This document shows, in pieces, positions 41,701 through 49,166 of a stretch of 64,000 bases of DNA. The notes beneath the pieces were generated by a model. It saw only the letters and a list, made by a program, of their open reading frames with translations. It was not told the origin of the DNA and ran no database searches. Made by a program: the position numbers and the translations under genes. The stretch is from Alicyclobacillus sp. SO9 (GTDB lineage: Bacteria; Bacillota; Bacilli; Alicyclobacillales; Alicyclobacillaceae). Positions within the stretch are counted from its first letter, which is position 1, and each line of letters starts with the position of its first letter. The stretch spans positions 2,418,001-2,482,000 of the forward strand of contig NZ_CP066339.1 of the NCBI RefSeq assembly GCF_016406125.1. The letters are read 5' to 3'.

Positions 41701-42277
41701 CGATGGCGTGCTTGATTCGCCATTCAAGCGTCTTCTTTCTGCCACGAATCGAGTCATGGGCCGAGGCGGTAATGTCGTCACGAAAAGAGTCCGGACGCTG
41801 TTTGTAGGTATTGCGAAGCGACTCGGGCTGAGAGCGCATGTCGACGCCCATGTCTCTGAGCCATCTCCTGACTTGAGCAGCGTGCAGCCCATAGCGGCGA
41901 GCGATTTCATCAGAAGACAGCAAATCAGCGACATACAACTCGCGGAGTTTGTCGTCGGACGGTTTGGAAGCCGGAGTCTTTCTGCCGGGGCGTCTGAGTT
42001 CACAGCCACTTCTCTTGAGGATTCTCAAAACGGTAGATTTCCCGACTCCATATTTGGTGGCGAGCTCGGGGGTGCTCTGTCCGCTCATATAATCCCGGAC
42101 CAAGTCGTCAGTGTCAAAAGAGAATTCTATTCTGGGCACGTGTATAACCTCCAGACCACTCAGGGATGGTATGTTGCTAACTCTATTATAACACATAACT
42201 GTGTGCGGGCTTTCGCGCCAATTCCGCCTGATGAAGATGAGCAGTATGTAAAGCCACCAAACCTTGAAGGGAGTTGA
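38735..42277 (+). CDS. Portal-MuF fusion protein interrupted by an intein
   Basis: 1180-residue precursor. Residues about 60-500 are a portal protein (IEVRQDELRNLDWDIVVDED, LLTANTDVRLQWYFLTYFTE, MLAKGCASYKVQPAQIGFT). Residues about 520-680 are a basic linker. From about 730 comes a MuF/minor head domain (RDMIRRHVVSAIKKGESIDE, IARTETGFAYNHG, VFDGDYDPPCADANG, HVLQHPN). The intein occupies residues 831-1155, inserted just before the Cys of the MuF HPNC motif. Splicing would leave an 855-residue protein. The ring forms the DNA portal and initiates head assembly. ATG with GGAGG upstream. Confidence 0.9.
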   Translation: MTVEIMKASRQGAIASTTSLAAQARMAATKPAAPVKVPETVEIAMTEQGMIAGGNFSPGAPISPYNEVGTPPVITPFQVGQNIFAVPRQMTGVGFDTLKNITSKWDVARLCIEVRQDELRNLDWDIVVDEDEVDNADLYKEEIKQAKKFFMHPAQGYDTDDLVMMSSDDWLRYDALAMYRHRTRNGKLGELEVIDGTSISPLIDGRGGIPRGDAPAYAQWAWGLPWTWLRQRDIIYKPHHPQPSTRYGLPPAEWVLLTANTDVRLQWYFLTYFTEGGVPEAFVNAPPDVQDPKQVKALQDAYDATISGTRGAHHKVKWIPPGAKAELVNKANFDVDFAGFMLAKGCASYKVQPAQIGFTEKVNKSSGDTQRDITDLRSIIPSTKYYQSIFNQILREDFNMPYARFKYLNVEEEEDQLKLAQTRQIYIQTGVYSPDEVRLKLGEEVDSKHPVGRALYTRTGVVFLDDGTAGGVQPDEEDDELEPADGVTVDSELMPKPHSQAKPAEATKKALQNELRKWRNAAVKRAKDGKQQKVWEPVALDGMLAKALNTQLQSVDHPDEVRRLFDPLIGGDAPVNFSKRATNVRRGKGRMVARDNKRLREQQQNLKVQIEILLHREGPPLAQHVSDGLQTQPQAINGTTVELTVLDAILANYGWQGWEKHLKETVTDAAKAIYTQGAEEAMKHVDVQPSFDLINPVAVEYAEKRGAELVGKTRLGDFYIDNPNPEFSIPHATRDMIRRHVVSAIKKGESIDELKKGIQEHYAFSDARAETIARTETGFAYNHGTVGGSGLADVQHVEVFDGDYDPPCADANGSIWTLAYADAHVLQHPNCLVPGTRVVAHNVEATFARRYKGDVVVLRTASDYEVTVTPNHPILTNRGWLTAGELSEGDYVIRDVSTDWTSCGSNHDEMPPVIEEVAESFGLTFDVVPTTAEDFHGDGADGEVCIIRTDGLLSDRAQSTLNKKVAQSVFVDSDILARVFRVECNLFESDGVLDSPFKRLLSATNRVMGRGGNVVTKRVRTLFVGIAKRLGLRAHVDAHVSEPSPDLSSVQPIAASDFIRRQQISDIQLAEFVVGRFGSRSLSAGASEFTATSLEDSQNGRFPDSIFGGELGGALSAHIIPDQVVSVKREFYSGHVYNLQTTQGWYVANSIITHNCVRAFAPIPPDEDEQYVKPPNLEGS
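41228..42139 (-). CDS. Homing endonuclease encoded antisense inside the intein
   Basis: 303 residues from GTG 42139, with GGAGG 8 bases upstream and an extended -10 promoter at 42185-42193. Two HTH units (residues about 12-45: LVRDYMSGQSTPELATKYGV; about 65-100: LRELYVADLLSSDEIARRYG) precede a Vsr/DUF559-like nuclease core: GPYNADLAVGSVAVEVFGG (Asp192, Glu201), SWHDIKRETERFRYL (Trp-His-Asp), DNGWHFIVVRTT. The TAG stop lies immediately inside the intein's Cys1 codon. The gene fills the intein exactly. Sequence features look like a real protein; expression is unproven. Confidence 0.82.
   Translation of the reverse strand: MPRIEFSFDTDDLVRDYMSGQSTPELATKYGVGKSTVLRILKRSGCELRRPGRKTPASKPSDDKLRELYVADLLSSDEIARRYGLHAAQVRRWLRDMGVDMRSQPESLRNTYKQRPDSFRDDITASAHDSIRGRKKTLEWRIKHAIGLEQIALDPEYTSKNIGVNEDRLRNLLVERGLSPVRQKAIGPYNADLAVGSVAVEVFGGSWHDIKRETERFRYLLDNGWHFIVVRTTTGPVGTDVADYIVSFAQLASSQPSAIRQYRVIRSNGDLVIAGCAQDNHVTLIPSRKRGLHIVCDHSRPWD
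42185..42193 (-). promoter_or_regulatory. Extended -10 promoter of the antisense endonuclease
   Basis: On the minus strand TGTTATAAT is a perfect extended -10 (TGnTATAAT). It lies within the intein's last codons (Ile-Ile as ATT ATA), 33-38 bases before the GGAGG site. No good -35, which an extended -10 does not need. Confidence 0.6.
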
Positions 42278-42281
42278 TGTA

Positions 42282-44339
42282 ATGCCAAAAGACAAGATTC
42301 ATTTACTCGCGCCCATCGCGAAGGTGGAAACTACACCTGATGGCGGTCGTGAAATCTGGGGATTCGCTACTCTCGAGCGAAAGGACAAGGCAGATGAAAT
42401 TGCCGACTTCGAGGGGACCGTAAAAGCCTTTCAGACGTGGTCCGACGAGATTTCAAAGCGCACTGGCGGCAAAAGTATGGGCAACGTGCGCGTCATGCAT
42501 CAGCCCATCCCTGCTGGTAAGATGACGCACTGGGAACCCGGCGAGACTACCATTCAGGACGAAGACGGGAACGAAAAGGTGGTCAAAGGAATTTGGACAG
42601 CCACCTATGTGCCGCCTCATAAGACAGACGTCATTAAGGATGTTGATGAAGGCATCCTAAACGCCCTCTCCATCGGAGGTAACTACGAAAAGCGCTGGTG
42701 GGACGAGACCGAGAAAGGATTTCGTTACATCCCGGAACTGGCCGAATACAGTCTCGTAGACAATCCAGCGGTACCAGGTGCGGACTTTGCCAATGTCATC
42801 GCAAAGGCGCACGGCCCATGGGAACATGACCGGAGGAACTTGGCTAAGAGGGACGACAAAGAGGACGAAAAGCTTCACACCGAAGCCGAAGAGCGCGCAA
42901 AGAAGTATGGTATTTCGTTTAAAAAAGATGGACATCTGACTCCACCTGAAGGCTACCCGACAGAACTGAGTGAATATGGCGACCCTACTAACTATCGGTA
43001 TCCTATCGATGAAAAACATATTCGTGCCGCAGTCGGGTACTTTAATCATCCTGACATGCGCGAAAAAGGCGACTACTCCGAGTCCGAATGGGAAGTCATC
43101 GGAAAACGGATTGCCGCGGCAGCTAACAAGCTTATTGGAGAGGGTCATGAGTTCAAGGACGGCAAAATTGATACGTCTGAGGAACGAAAAGAAGCTGACA
43201 AGGCGGCATGGGGCGACCTTCAAAAACGGGCTGGTACCAGCGGTGAATTAAGTCACAGTGACATCCGTAATTTGCTTCAGTCCGCGGTCACGCTTGGCAA
43301 TCCGTTTGGAGGCGACTTGTGGGTCTGTGATGTCTATGACGACTACTGCATTGTGGAAGATTGGATGGAGAACAAGAACTGGAAGGTGCCATACACCATC
43401 AAGGACGGTAAGGCTGAACTTGGCCAAGCAGAACAAGTGGTGCAGACATGGCAACCCGCTCCGAAGGAGGCTACGAAAGTGAACCCGACACATCTTCAAA
43501 AGACAGTTCCACCGACCGACAAGGAAGTAGACGCTCGTATCAAGGAACTCGAAGCTGCACTGGATGCAGTCCGTGCTGCCCAAAACAAAGACCAGAAAGC
43601 GGAAGGGGACGACCCCAACGACCAAGCTGTATCAGAAAAGCTGGAGGCGGCACAGAAAATTCTCGACGAACTGAAAGCTGCCCAGGAGAAGGACAACAAA
43701 GCCGCCAGTGAGATGTGGAACGAAGACCACAAGAAGGCTGCAGAAGCGCTGGAAGTGCTAAAGGCCATCACCGGGCGCCTGGAGAAGCGTGGTGCAGCCG
43801 TATCGGCAGCCAGACGGAGTCACTTGAGTAAAGCTATTGACCACATCCATATGGCTCTCGGTGACGAGGACAAGGTGGAAGACAAGGCGCACATGGGACT
43901 TGAGCCCGACGACCACGCTGAGAAGGTCGCGTCCATCATCCTTGAAAAGTTGGGTGGTCTCGATAATCTACAGAAATCTGCACCCGTTGATGTTGGAGGT
44001 GCGCTGGCCCAAGCGCTGGAGAACGCTGGGTTGGCAAAAGCTGAGGAAGTCTCTACCGTGACTGAGCAGCTGACCAAAGCAGTGGAGCAGATTGCGACAC
44101 TGGAGGGTCTGGTGAAGGAAATCGGAGAACAACCGCAGCCAGGCGGTCCATTCATGGGCGCCTATCCTGGCCTTGGTGGACAGATGCCATGGAACGGGGA
44201 GGTCGAAAAGGCCGCACTCCAAAACGTATTGAACACTACCGAAGATGCAGCTGTGAAAGATGCAGTCGGAAGACACCTGGCGACAGACATGTTGGCGCAG
44301 CAATTCGCGGCCGCAAGTGGTCGCAAGCCGACTCCTTAA
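42282..44339 (+). CDS. Prohead protease-scaffold protein
   Basis: 685 residues from ATG 42282 with AAGGGAG upstream. N-terminal protease-like domain (about 1-185: EIWGFATLERKDKADEIADF, MGNVRVMHQPIPAGKM, SIGGNYEKRW, AEYSLVDNPAVPGADF), a DUF6582-like module (YPIDEKHIRAAVGYFNHPDM), another small domain near 340-385, then a long charged coiled coil (about 410-560) and an Ala/Glu-rich end as in scaffold parts. It should guide and then mature the capsid shell. Confidence 0.8.
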   Translation: MPKDKIHLLAPIAKVETTPDGGREIWGFATLERKDKADEIADFEGTVKAFQTWSDEISKRTGGKSMGNVRVMHQPIPAGKMTHWEPGETTIQDEDGNEKVVKGIWTATYVPPHKTDVIKDVDEGILNALSIGGNYEKRWWDETEKGFRYIPELAEYSLVDNPAVPGADFANVIAKAHGPWEHDRRNLAKRDDKEDEKLHTEAEERAKKYGISFKKDGHLTPPEGYPTELSEYGDPTNYRYPIDEKHIRAAVGYFNHPDMREKGDYSESEWEVIGKRIAAAANKLIGEGHEFKDGKIDTSEERKEADKAAWGDLQKRAGTSGELSHSDIRNLLQSAVTLGNPFGGDLWVCDVYDDYCIVEDWMENKNWKVPYTIKDGKAELGQAEQVVQTWQPAPKEATKVNPTHLQKTVPPTDKEVDARIKELEAALDAVRAAQNKDQKAEGDDPNDQAVSEKLEAAQKILDELKAAQEKDNKAASEMWNEDHKKAAEALEVLKAITGRLEKRGAAVSAARRSHLSKAIDHIHMALGDEDKVEDKAHMGLEPDDHAEKVASIILEKLGGLDNLQKSAPVDVGGALAQALENAGLAKAEEVSTVTEQLTKAVEQIATLEGLVKEIGEQPQPGGPFMGAYPGLGGQMPWNGEVEKAALQNVLNTTEDAAVKDAVGRHLATDMLAQQFAAASGRKPTP

Positions 44340-44366
44340 CTCGACATACAATTCAGCAAGCAGACC

Positions 44367-44388
44367 ACGTCCCAATGGGGCGTTTTTT
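44367..44388 (+). terminator. Terminator between scaffold and capsid genes
   Basis: ACGTCCC / GGGGCGT stem with AAT loop and a T run. Partial termination here, or a processing site, could set the capsid:scaffold ratio. Confidence 0.75.
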
Positions 44389-44412
44389 GTTTGCCCAAAT
44401 GAGGTGACATGA

Positions 44413-45927
44413 TTGACTCAATTCATGCAAACTCCAGCTGCTCAGAATGACCTGGAGAAGATTACCCAAGAAACTATGAACTTGATGAAGGACGCCACAA
44501 CCACTGGCTTTACTACCGCAGACGGATTAACCGGATTCGGGTTGGAACCTGTGGCGAAACTCATCTATCCGTTGGTCACGCCGTTTTTAAATTCCATCCC
44601 GCGGAAAAACGCTGGACAGGGTTCGGCAGCTGCGCGTTGGAAGGCCATCACAGGCTTTGGTTACACAAAGCAGCGGCCTTCCACCTCTTTCGGTGCAGCT
44701 GGTAACCTCGTAAAGACTGTTGAGCAGGACTTTGTGGCGCCGTATGCGCCTTTGTCGCTTGGCGACAGCGTAACGAAAGATGCCCAGACATTGGCGCGTG
44801 GTTTTGACAATCTGCGAGCAAAATCGGGCGTCAAGACGCTGTATGAGCTGAAGACCGGAGAAGATGTCATGGCGATTGGTGGCCAGAACTTCGCGCTTGA
44901 AGCCATCGGCACACTGACGGCTACCTACTCGAGCACTGGCGGCTCCATTACCAACGGAGGCGCATCCGCGGTGACTTGGAAGTTTGCCGTTGCCGCGCGG
45001 ACGACTGAGGCATATCACTACGGTGGCCCTGGTACCACTCAAGGCGTAAATGGGGATGACATGTTGACCGCAGCCAGCACGGCTGTCACAGTCTCCGTTC
45101 CCGCTGGTGCGACTACTGGCTCTGTGGCACTCACGGTTCCGGCACTCGTTGGCGCAGTAGCTTACGACTGGTACACCGACAACGGCACAGGCGGAAACCT
45201 TTACTATACCGGCATCACGACCACTGTCAACGCTGCGACGATTACCGCTGCCGCTGACACAGCGAATGCTGTTGCACCCACCGCTGATAATTCGGCGGAT
45301 ACCGAGACATTTAACGGATACATGGCGACGCTCGTTGGTGCGTATTCCTCCGCTGGAATGGTGACACGTGGCACATCAAGTGCTCGTAGCAGCGGCTCTT
45401 ATATCACCAGCTTGGATGCCAAGACCTTGACGGGCAACAATGGGTCCATTCAGGAAATCGACAATGTACTCTTGTATCTGGCACAGAACTTCCAAGTGAG
45501 CCCCACCAGGCTCGTTGTCAATCCGCAGGAAGCATTCAACATGACCGACAAGATGTTCGCGACTGGTGGGTATCGTGTCATGCTGCAGGCGGGTAAGCAA
45601 CAAGATGCTTTGACAGGTGGCACGTACGTCGAGAACTACATCAACAAAGCGTGGCAGGGGCAGATGCTCAAGATTGTGGTCGACCCTCATGTGGCGCCCG
45701 GTACCATCATGGGGGTCACGGACATGCTGCCGTACCCAGACAACACCATCTCGTCTGTGTTGGAGATTGAGACTCAGGAAGAGTACACGCAGTATGAGTA
45801 CGCCGCAAATCGTCAGACAGGTGCTGGTGGTGGTCCTCGGTATGACTACGAAGTTCGGTCCATCGAGGTCTTCAAGAACTACTTCCCGGCTGGCGGCTTC
45901 TTGCTCCAGAACGTGGGCAACGGTTAA
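44413..45927 (+). CDS. Major capsid protein with inserted Ig-like domain
   Basis: 504 residues, TTG with GAGGTGAC upstream. The N-terminal arm and core (GFGLEPVAKLIYPLVTPFLN, TKQRPSTSFGAAGNLVKTVE) and the C-terminal core (IDNVLLYLAQNFQVSPTRLV, VVDPHVAPGTIMGVTDMLPY, VRSIEVFKNYFPAGGFLLQN) fit a HK97-fold capsid. Residues about 165-300 form a Gly/Thr/Ala-rich beta region (ATTGSVALTVPALVGAVAYD, WYTDNGTGG) that looks like an Ig-like surface domain inserted in the core. Confidence 0.82.
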   Translation: MTQFMQTPAAQNDLEKITQETMNLMKDATTTGFTTADGLTGFGLEPVAKLIYPLVTPFLNSIPRKNAGQGSAAARWKAITGFGYTKQRPSTSFGAAGNLVKTVEQDFVAPYAPLSLGDSVTKDAQTLARGFDNLRAKSGVKTLYELKTGEDVMAIGGQNFALEAIGTLTATYSSTGGSITNGGASAVTWKFAVAARTTEAYHYGGPGTTQGVNGDDMLTAASTAVTVSVPAGATTGSVALTVPALVGAVAYDWYTDNGTGGNLYYTGITTTVNAATITAAADTANAVAPTADNSADTETFNGYMATLVGAYSSAGMVTRGTSSARSSGSYITSLDAKTLTGNNGSIQEIDNVLLYLAQNFQVSPTRLVVNPQEAFNMTDKMFATGGYRVMLQAGKQQDALTGGTYVENYINKAWQGQMLKIVVDPHVAPGTIMGVTDMLPYPDNTISSVLEIETQEEYTQYEYAANRQTGAGGGPRYDYEVRSIEVFKNYFPAGGFLLQNVGNG

Positions 45928-46003
45928 GCACTGAGCAACTGAAGAGTAACACCGACAGGGGCGTCTATCGGCGCTCCTGATTTTATTGATGGAGGTTGAT
46001 AGC

Positions 46004-46270
46004 GTGGCACGTAAATACTTTCACGAGCAACTGGCGCAAAGCCCAGAAACTAAGTCCCACATGACCGTGATGGAGGATGTCGACAAGCCGGTGCATTTGC
46101 CCATCGTCAACGGTGTGGTGAGTATTCCGGACCAGTTACATGACAAGGTGGTAATGGGGCCAAAGTGGGTGCCATACACTGGTCAGGTACCAGCAAACCC
46201 TGAAGAGCTGTCCCCTTTGGACGCGAAGCAACTCGCTGCCCACTACAAGGGCGCTGAAAAATCCAAGTAA
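46004..46270 (+). CDS. Small head-region protein, 88 aa
   Basis: GTG 46004 with GGAGG 9 bases upstream. MARKYFHEQLAQSPETKSHM, DVDKPVHLPIVNGVVSIPDQ, KWVPYTGQVP. Similar short proteins lie between capsid and connector genes. Function unknown. The 76-base gap upstream holds an imperfect hairpin. Confidence 0.6.
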   Translation: MARKYFHEQLAQSPETKSHMTVMEDVDKPVHLPIVNGVVSIPDQLHDKVVMGPKWVPYTGQVPANPEELSPLDAKQLAAHYKGAEKSK

Positions 46271-46283
46271 GGAGTGAGCGAAG

Positions 46284-47114
46284 ATGACCGCCGCATACAC
46301 GGGCGCTGCTGCCATTGCGGCGGCGCTTCGATTACAGCCTGACACGACTTTGTCCAGTGCAGCCTCAAGCACCACGCAAACAATTGAGATTGCCGCGAAT
46401 CAAGTAGCCAGCGGCAACGGCCTCTATCCTGGTATGTACCTGGCGTTGGACTACTTTAATCCAGCCGTGGCTGAAACGGTGCAAATCACTGGCGCCATCA
46501 CTGGCACAGGTCCATATACGGTGCCTGTCACGGCGTTGGTGAATGACCACGTGGTTGGTGCTCCGGTGAAAGAAGTGTCAGCCATCGAGTCAGTTGCAGA
46601 TGCTGGCTCTCGACTTTGGGACGATGCGTGCTTCACGGAGCCGGGCGCGTTTGCTTATCAAACGGTCACTGAGACGGCACGTGGCATTGCAATGACGAAC
46701 GGCAACATCTTGATACAGGTCAAGGGCCGAAACGTTACATCTGTGTCGTCGCTCACTTGGCAGTACGGCCCTGGCGATACAGCCTTTACGGTCGAACCAA
46801 GTCAGTGTGAGTTTGACGATTATCAAATCACTGCATGGGGACCGAGCACGACGAGCACACCTGGATTCAACGGCTCGGTGCCGGCACCTTATGCAAAGCA
46901 TTTGATTGTGAATGTCACCTATACCAGCGGTTACAATCCATTGCCAGCCGATATTGTACGGGCGTCCACTGTGCTCGCTGCTCGATTGTTCAAGGAAGGC
47001 GACACGGGATTCTCGGATGTGACCGCCAACGCTGAACTTGGGATGCTCCAATTCAAGAAAGGTATCCCAACGGACGTTGCGATTATGGCAAAGCGGTGGA
47101 GGCGGTGGACGTGA
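46284..47114 (+). CDS. Head-tail connector protein (gp6-like) with inserted beta domain
   Basis: 276 residues, ATG with AAGGAGTGAG upstream. An N-terminal segment (AAAIAAALRLQPDTTLS) precedes a beta domain (IEIAANQVASGNGLYPGMYL), and the C-terminal helical part (NPLPADIVRASTVLAARLFK, MLQFKKGIPTDVAIMAKRWR) fits head-completion adaptor proteins. It would seal the portal after packaging. Stop overlaps the next GTG. Confidence 0.65.
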   Translation: MTAAYTGAAAIAAALRLQPDTTLSSAASSTTQTIEIAANQVASGNGLYPGMYLALDYFNPAVAETVQITGAITGTGPYTVPVTALVNDHVVGAPVKEVSAIESVADAGSRLWDDACFTEPGAFAYQTVTETARGIAMTNGNILIQVKGRNVTSVSSLTWQYGPGDTAFTVEPSQCEFDDYQITAWGPSTTSTPGFNGSVPAPYAKHLIVNVTYTSGYNPLPADIVRASTVLAARLFKEGDTGFSDVTANAELGMLQFKKGIPTDVAIMAKRWRRWT

Positions 47115-47602
47115 GTCAATTTGGCATCAAGACGGAGATACCGACCGGCCTCAAAGACGCAGCTGTCATCTTGGACAAGGAGGTACTGACAGGACTGCGG
47201 GACACCTCACGTTCCGTTGCAAGAGAAGCCAAACGGCAAGCGCCAGAAGGGGTATCTGGCACGCTCCGACGTGCTATAAATGGAACGGTGATTCCCGTGG
47301 CTGGAGGCGCGGGTGCATTGGTGTCGGAGCCCATCAAGTATGGACCCTATGTAGAGTATGGAACGCGACCGCATATGCCGCCAGTCGATGCACTCAAGTC
47401 CTGGACGGCGAAGAAGTTTAGGCTGGCTCGAGAGTCAAAAGCAAACAAGCGTGCTGCATGGGCGCTTGCGATGAAAATCAAACGTTCTGGTACCCGTCCG
47501 AATCCCTTCATGGGACGGACGTTTTTTGTTACAAAACCATTCGCAATTGAGCGGATTCAAAACGCGATCGAACGGGCGGTGGAGAGGATGAGCAAAGAGT
47601 GA
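47111..47602 (+). CDS. HK97 gp10-like head-tail joining protein
   Basis: 163 residues from GTG 47111, overlapping the preceding stop. LDKEVLTGLRDTSRSVAREA, KRQAPEGVSGTLRRAINGTV, YGPYVEYGTRPHMPPVDAL, NPFMGRTFFVTKPFAIERIQ are typical gp10-like motifs. Forms the tail-completion/neck ring. Stop overlaps the next start. Confidence 0.85.
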   Translation: MSQFGIKTEIPTGLKDAAVILDKEVLTGLRDTSRSVAREAKRQAPEGVSGTLRRAINGTVIPVAGGAGALVSEPIKYGPYVEYGTRPHMPPVDALKSWTAKKFRLARESKANKRAAWALAMKIKRSGTRPNPFMGRTFFVTKPFAIERIQNAIERAVERMSKE

Positions 47603-48021
47603 GCTTGGATACGGTCATTAAGGGAGCCAACACGGTTCTCAAATTGCAGAAGGGGATCGCACGGGTTCATGAGAATGCGCCGGAGTCACTTTCACTCCTG
47701 CCGGCTACGACTTTGGTACCCGACAAAGGGGACATTGACTGGCCCCGTAAACCCAACCAGCGAAACACGACACACAACTTGACGCTTACGCTCCTGGTGG
47801 CCCGCGGGGGAGACCTTGCAGCTTCGGATCAGGCCCTGAAGCCTTGGGTGGATACCATCATTGACCTATTTGATCAGCACTTCACGCTCGAGGGAACCGT
47901 CTTCGTGGCGGGGATCGTGAGCTATGACTACGGCCATGTTGAATACGGAGGCACTACCTATCTCGGCGTGACCTATACCCTGCGGGCAGTCGAGCTGCAG
48001 GCTGTCAACTTCCACAAGTAG
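47599..48021 (+). CDS. Tail terminator-like protein
   Basis: 140 residues, GTG overlapping the preceding stop. ANTVLKLQKGIARVHENAPE, NLTLTLLVARGGDLAASDQA, HVEYGGTTYLGVTYTLRAVE: alpha/beta protein in the position of the tail terminator (gpU-like). Assigned by position and fold impression. Confidence 0.6.
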   Translation: MSLDTVIKGANTVLKLQKGIARVHENAPESLSLLPATTLVPDKGDIDWPRKPNQRNTTHNLTLTLLVARGGDLAASDQALKPWVDTIIDLFDQHFTLEGTVFVAGIVSYDYGHVEYGGTTYLGVTYTLRAVELQAVNFHK

Positions 48022-48034
48022 GAGGAATCCTCTA

Positions 48035-48214
48035 GTGAAATTTAAGTACAACGGAGAGCTGCCGACGACACTTCCAACACTGGGCGTCGATGTTGAGCCT
48101 GGAGACGAAGTGGAGTTGCCGGATGATTTTTTCAATCCCCTCTTTGAAGCTGTGAAGAAACCAAAGAAGAGCGAGAAGGAAGAAGGTGAAAAGTCCGATG
48201 CCACTACAAAGTAG
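48035..48214 (+). CDS. Small acidic/basic tail-region protein, 59 aa
   Basis: GTG 48035 with AGGAGGAATCC upstream. MKFKYNGELPTTLPTLGVDV, EPGDEVELPDDFFNPLFEAV and a Lys/Glu-rich tail. The N-terminal beta hairpin (EPGDEVELPDD) is common in short phage proteins before the tail tube gene. It overlaps the tail tube gene by 17 bases. Confidence 0.6.
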   Translation: MKFKYNGELPTTLPTLGVDVEPGDEVELPDDFFNPLFEAVKKPKKSEKEEGEKSDATTK

Positions 48215-49142
48215 TCTTCTGCACGTGGGGATGGCCAAGGAGACGACGCAAGGGACGGCGGTCGTTCCATCAATATGGTTCCCTGTGCAGAACAATGTAA
48301 AGAATGAGGACATTAATCACTGGATTGAGGACAAAGGACTCATGGGTGCGCCTGTGGACCCGATTGCACAATACCCCGGTCCCACCTACAGCGAAGTCGA
48401 CTTTGACGCCAACTTTTACCCGGACGCTTTAGGTGCAGTGCTGATGGGCATGATGGGGGTCGACACCGTGACGGGCTCAGCTGCACCTTATGCACACGCC
48501 CTTTCCCTTGCAAGTGGGCAGCCACCGTCATATACATTGTCCGTCTATAACGGATTCAACGAACGCCAATATCCGGGGTGTCTGCCAAGCGAGGTACAAC
48601 TGAAATATGCGACAGACGGCCCGTTAATTGCCAGTACAAAGTGGACAGGATTCCCGTCTGCAGTAGGCACAACGTCCACGCCAACATTGCCGACACTCGA
48701 CCCATTTCTAGGCTGGGAGGCCACGTTGCAAATCGCTGCAGCTGCTAACACGCGCTTGATCGGCTTCGAATTGACCGCGAAGAGAAGCACCAAGGCGCAG
48801 AACACAGCCAGTGGAAGTCAAGCGCCGACCTTCGTTTATGCGGGTCCGTTGGCGGTTGAAGGGAAACTGACATTCGCTGTGGATGACGACACTGAACTCA
48901 CCTATTTGCTGAGCAATACGCAGCCGGCCACGACATTGACATTGACCGCAGCAAGCGGGGACTCACTCGCTATCCAGATGAGTAAGTGTGCGTTCTCGAA
49001 GACGACACCGTCTTACACGAAGGAATGGGTTGAAGTGGACTACGACATCAAGGCGATGCCGAACAGCACGGATGCAGGCGCAAGCGGGCCGATTAGCCCA
49101 GTGCTGTTCACACTATCGAACGGACAGCAGACATCCTATTAA
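48198..49142 (+). CDS. Major tail tube protein
   Basis: 314 residues from ATG 48198 (AAGGTGA upstream; a GTG at 48186 is possible). MPLQSSLLHVGMAKETTQGT, AVVPSIWFPV, YSEVDFDANFYPDALGAVLM, and a C-terminal EWVEVDYDIKAMP. Position just before the tail chaperone and tape measure genes marks it as the tube subunit. It shares layout with the protein at 52202-53068. Confidence 0.75.
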   Translation: MPLQSSLLHVGMAKETTQGTAVVPSIWFPVQNNVKNEDINHWIEDKGLMGAPVDPIAQYPGPTYSEVDFDANFYPDALGAVLMGMMGVDTVTGSAAPYAHALSLASGQPPSYTLSVYNGFNERQYPGCLPSEVQLKYATDGPLIASTKWTGFPSAVGTTSTPTLPTLDPFLGWEATLQIAAAANTRLIGFELTAKRSTKAQNTASGSQAPTFVYAGPLAVEGKLTFAVDDDTELTYLLSNTQPATTLTLTAASGDSLAIQMSKCAFSKTTPSYTKEWVEVDYDIKAMPNSTDAGASGPISPVLFTLSNGQQTSY

Positions 49143-49166
49143 AAGTTGTTGTAGAGGAGAATATAC

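Larger units (their letters stand above)
41225..42199 (+). mobile_element. Intein (325 aa) in the MuF domain
   Basis: The HINT boundaries are clear. It starts with Cys1 (CLVPGTRVVA), block B is EVTVTPNHPILTNRGW (T39, H42), and it ends with block F/G GHVYNLQTTQGWYV and VANSIITHN, His324-Asn325, with Cys as +1 residue. All residues for protein splicing are present. The central part (about residues 60-295) has no LAGLIDADG motif on this strand. Instead, the opposite strand encodes a complete endonuclease. Confidence 0.92.
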
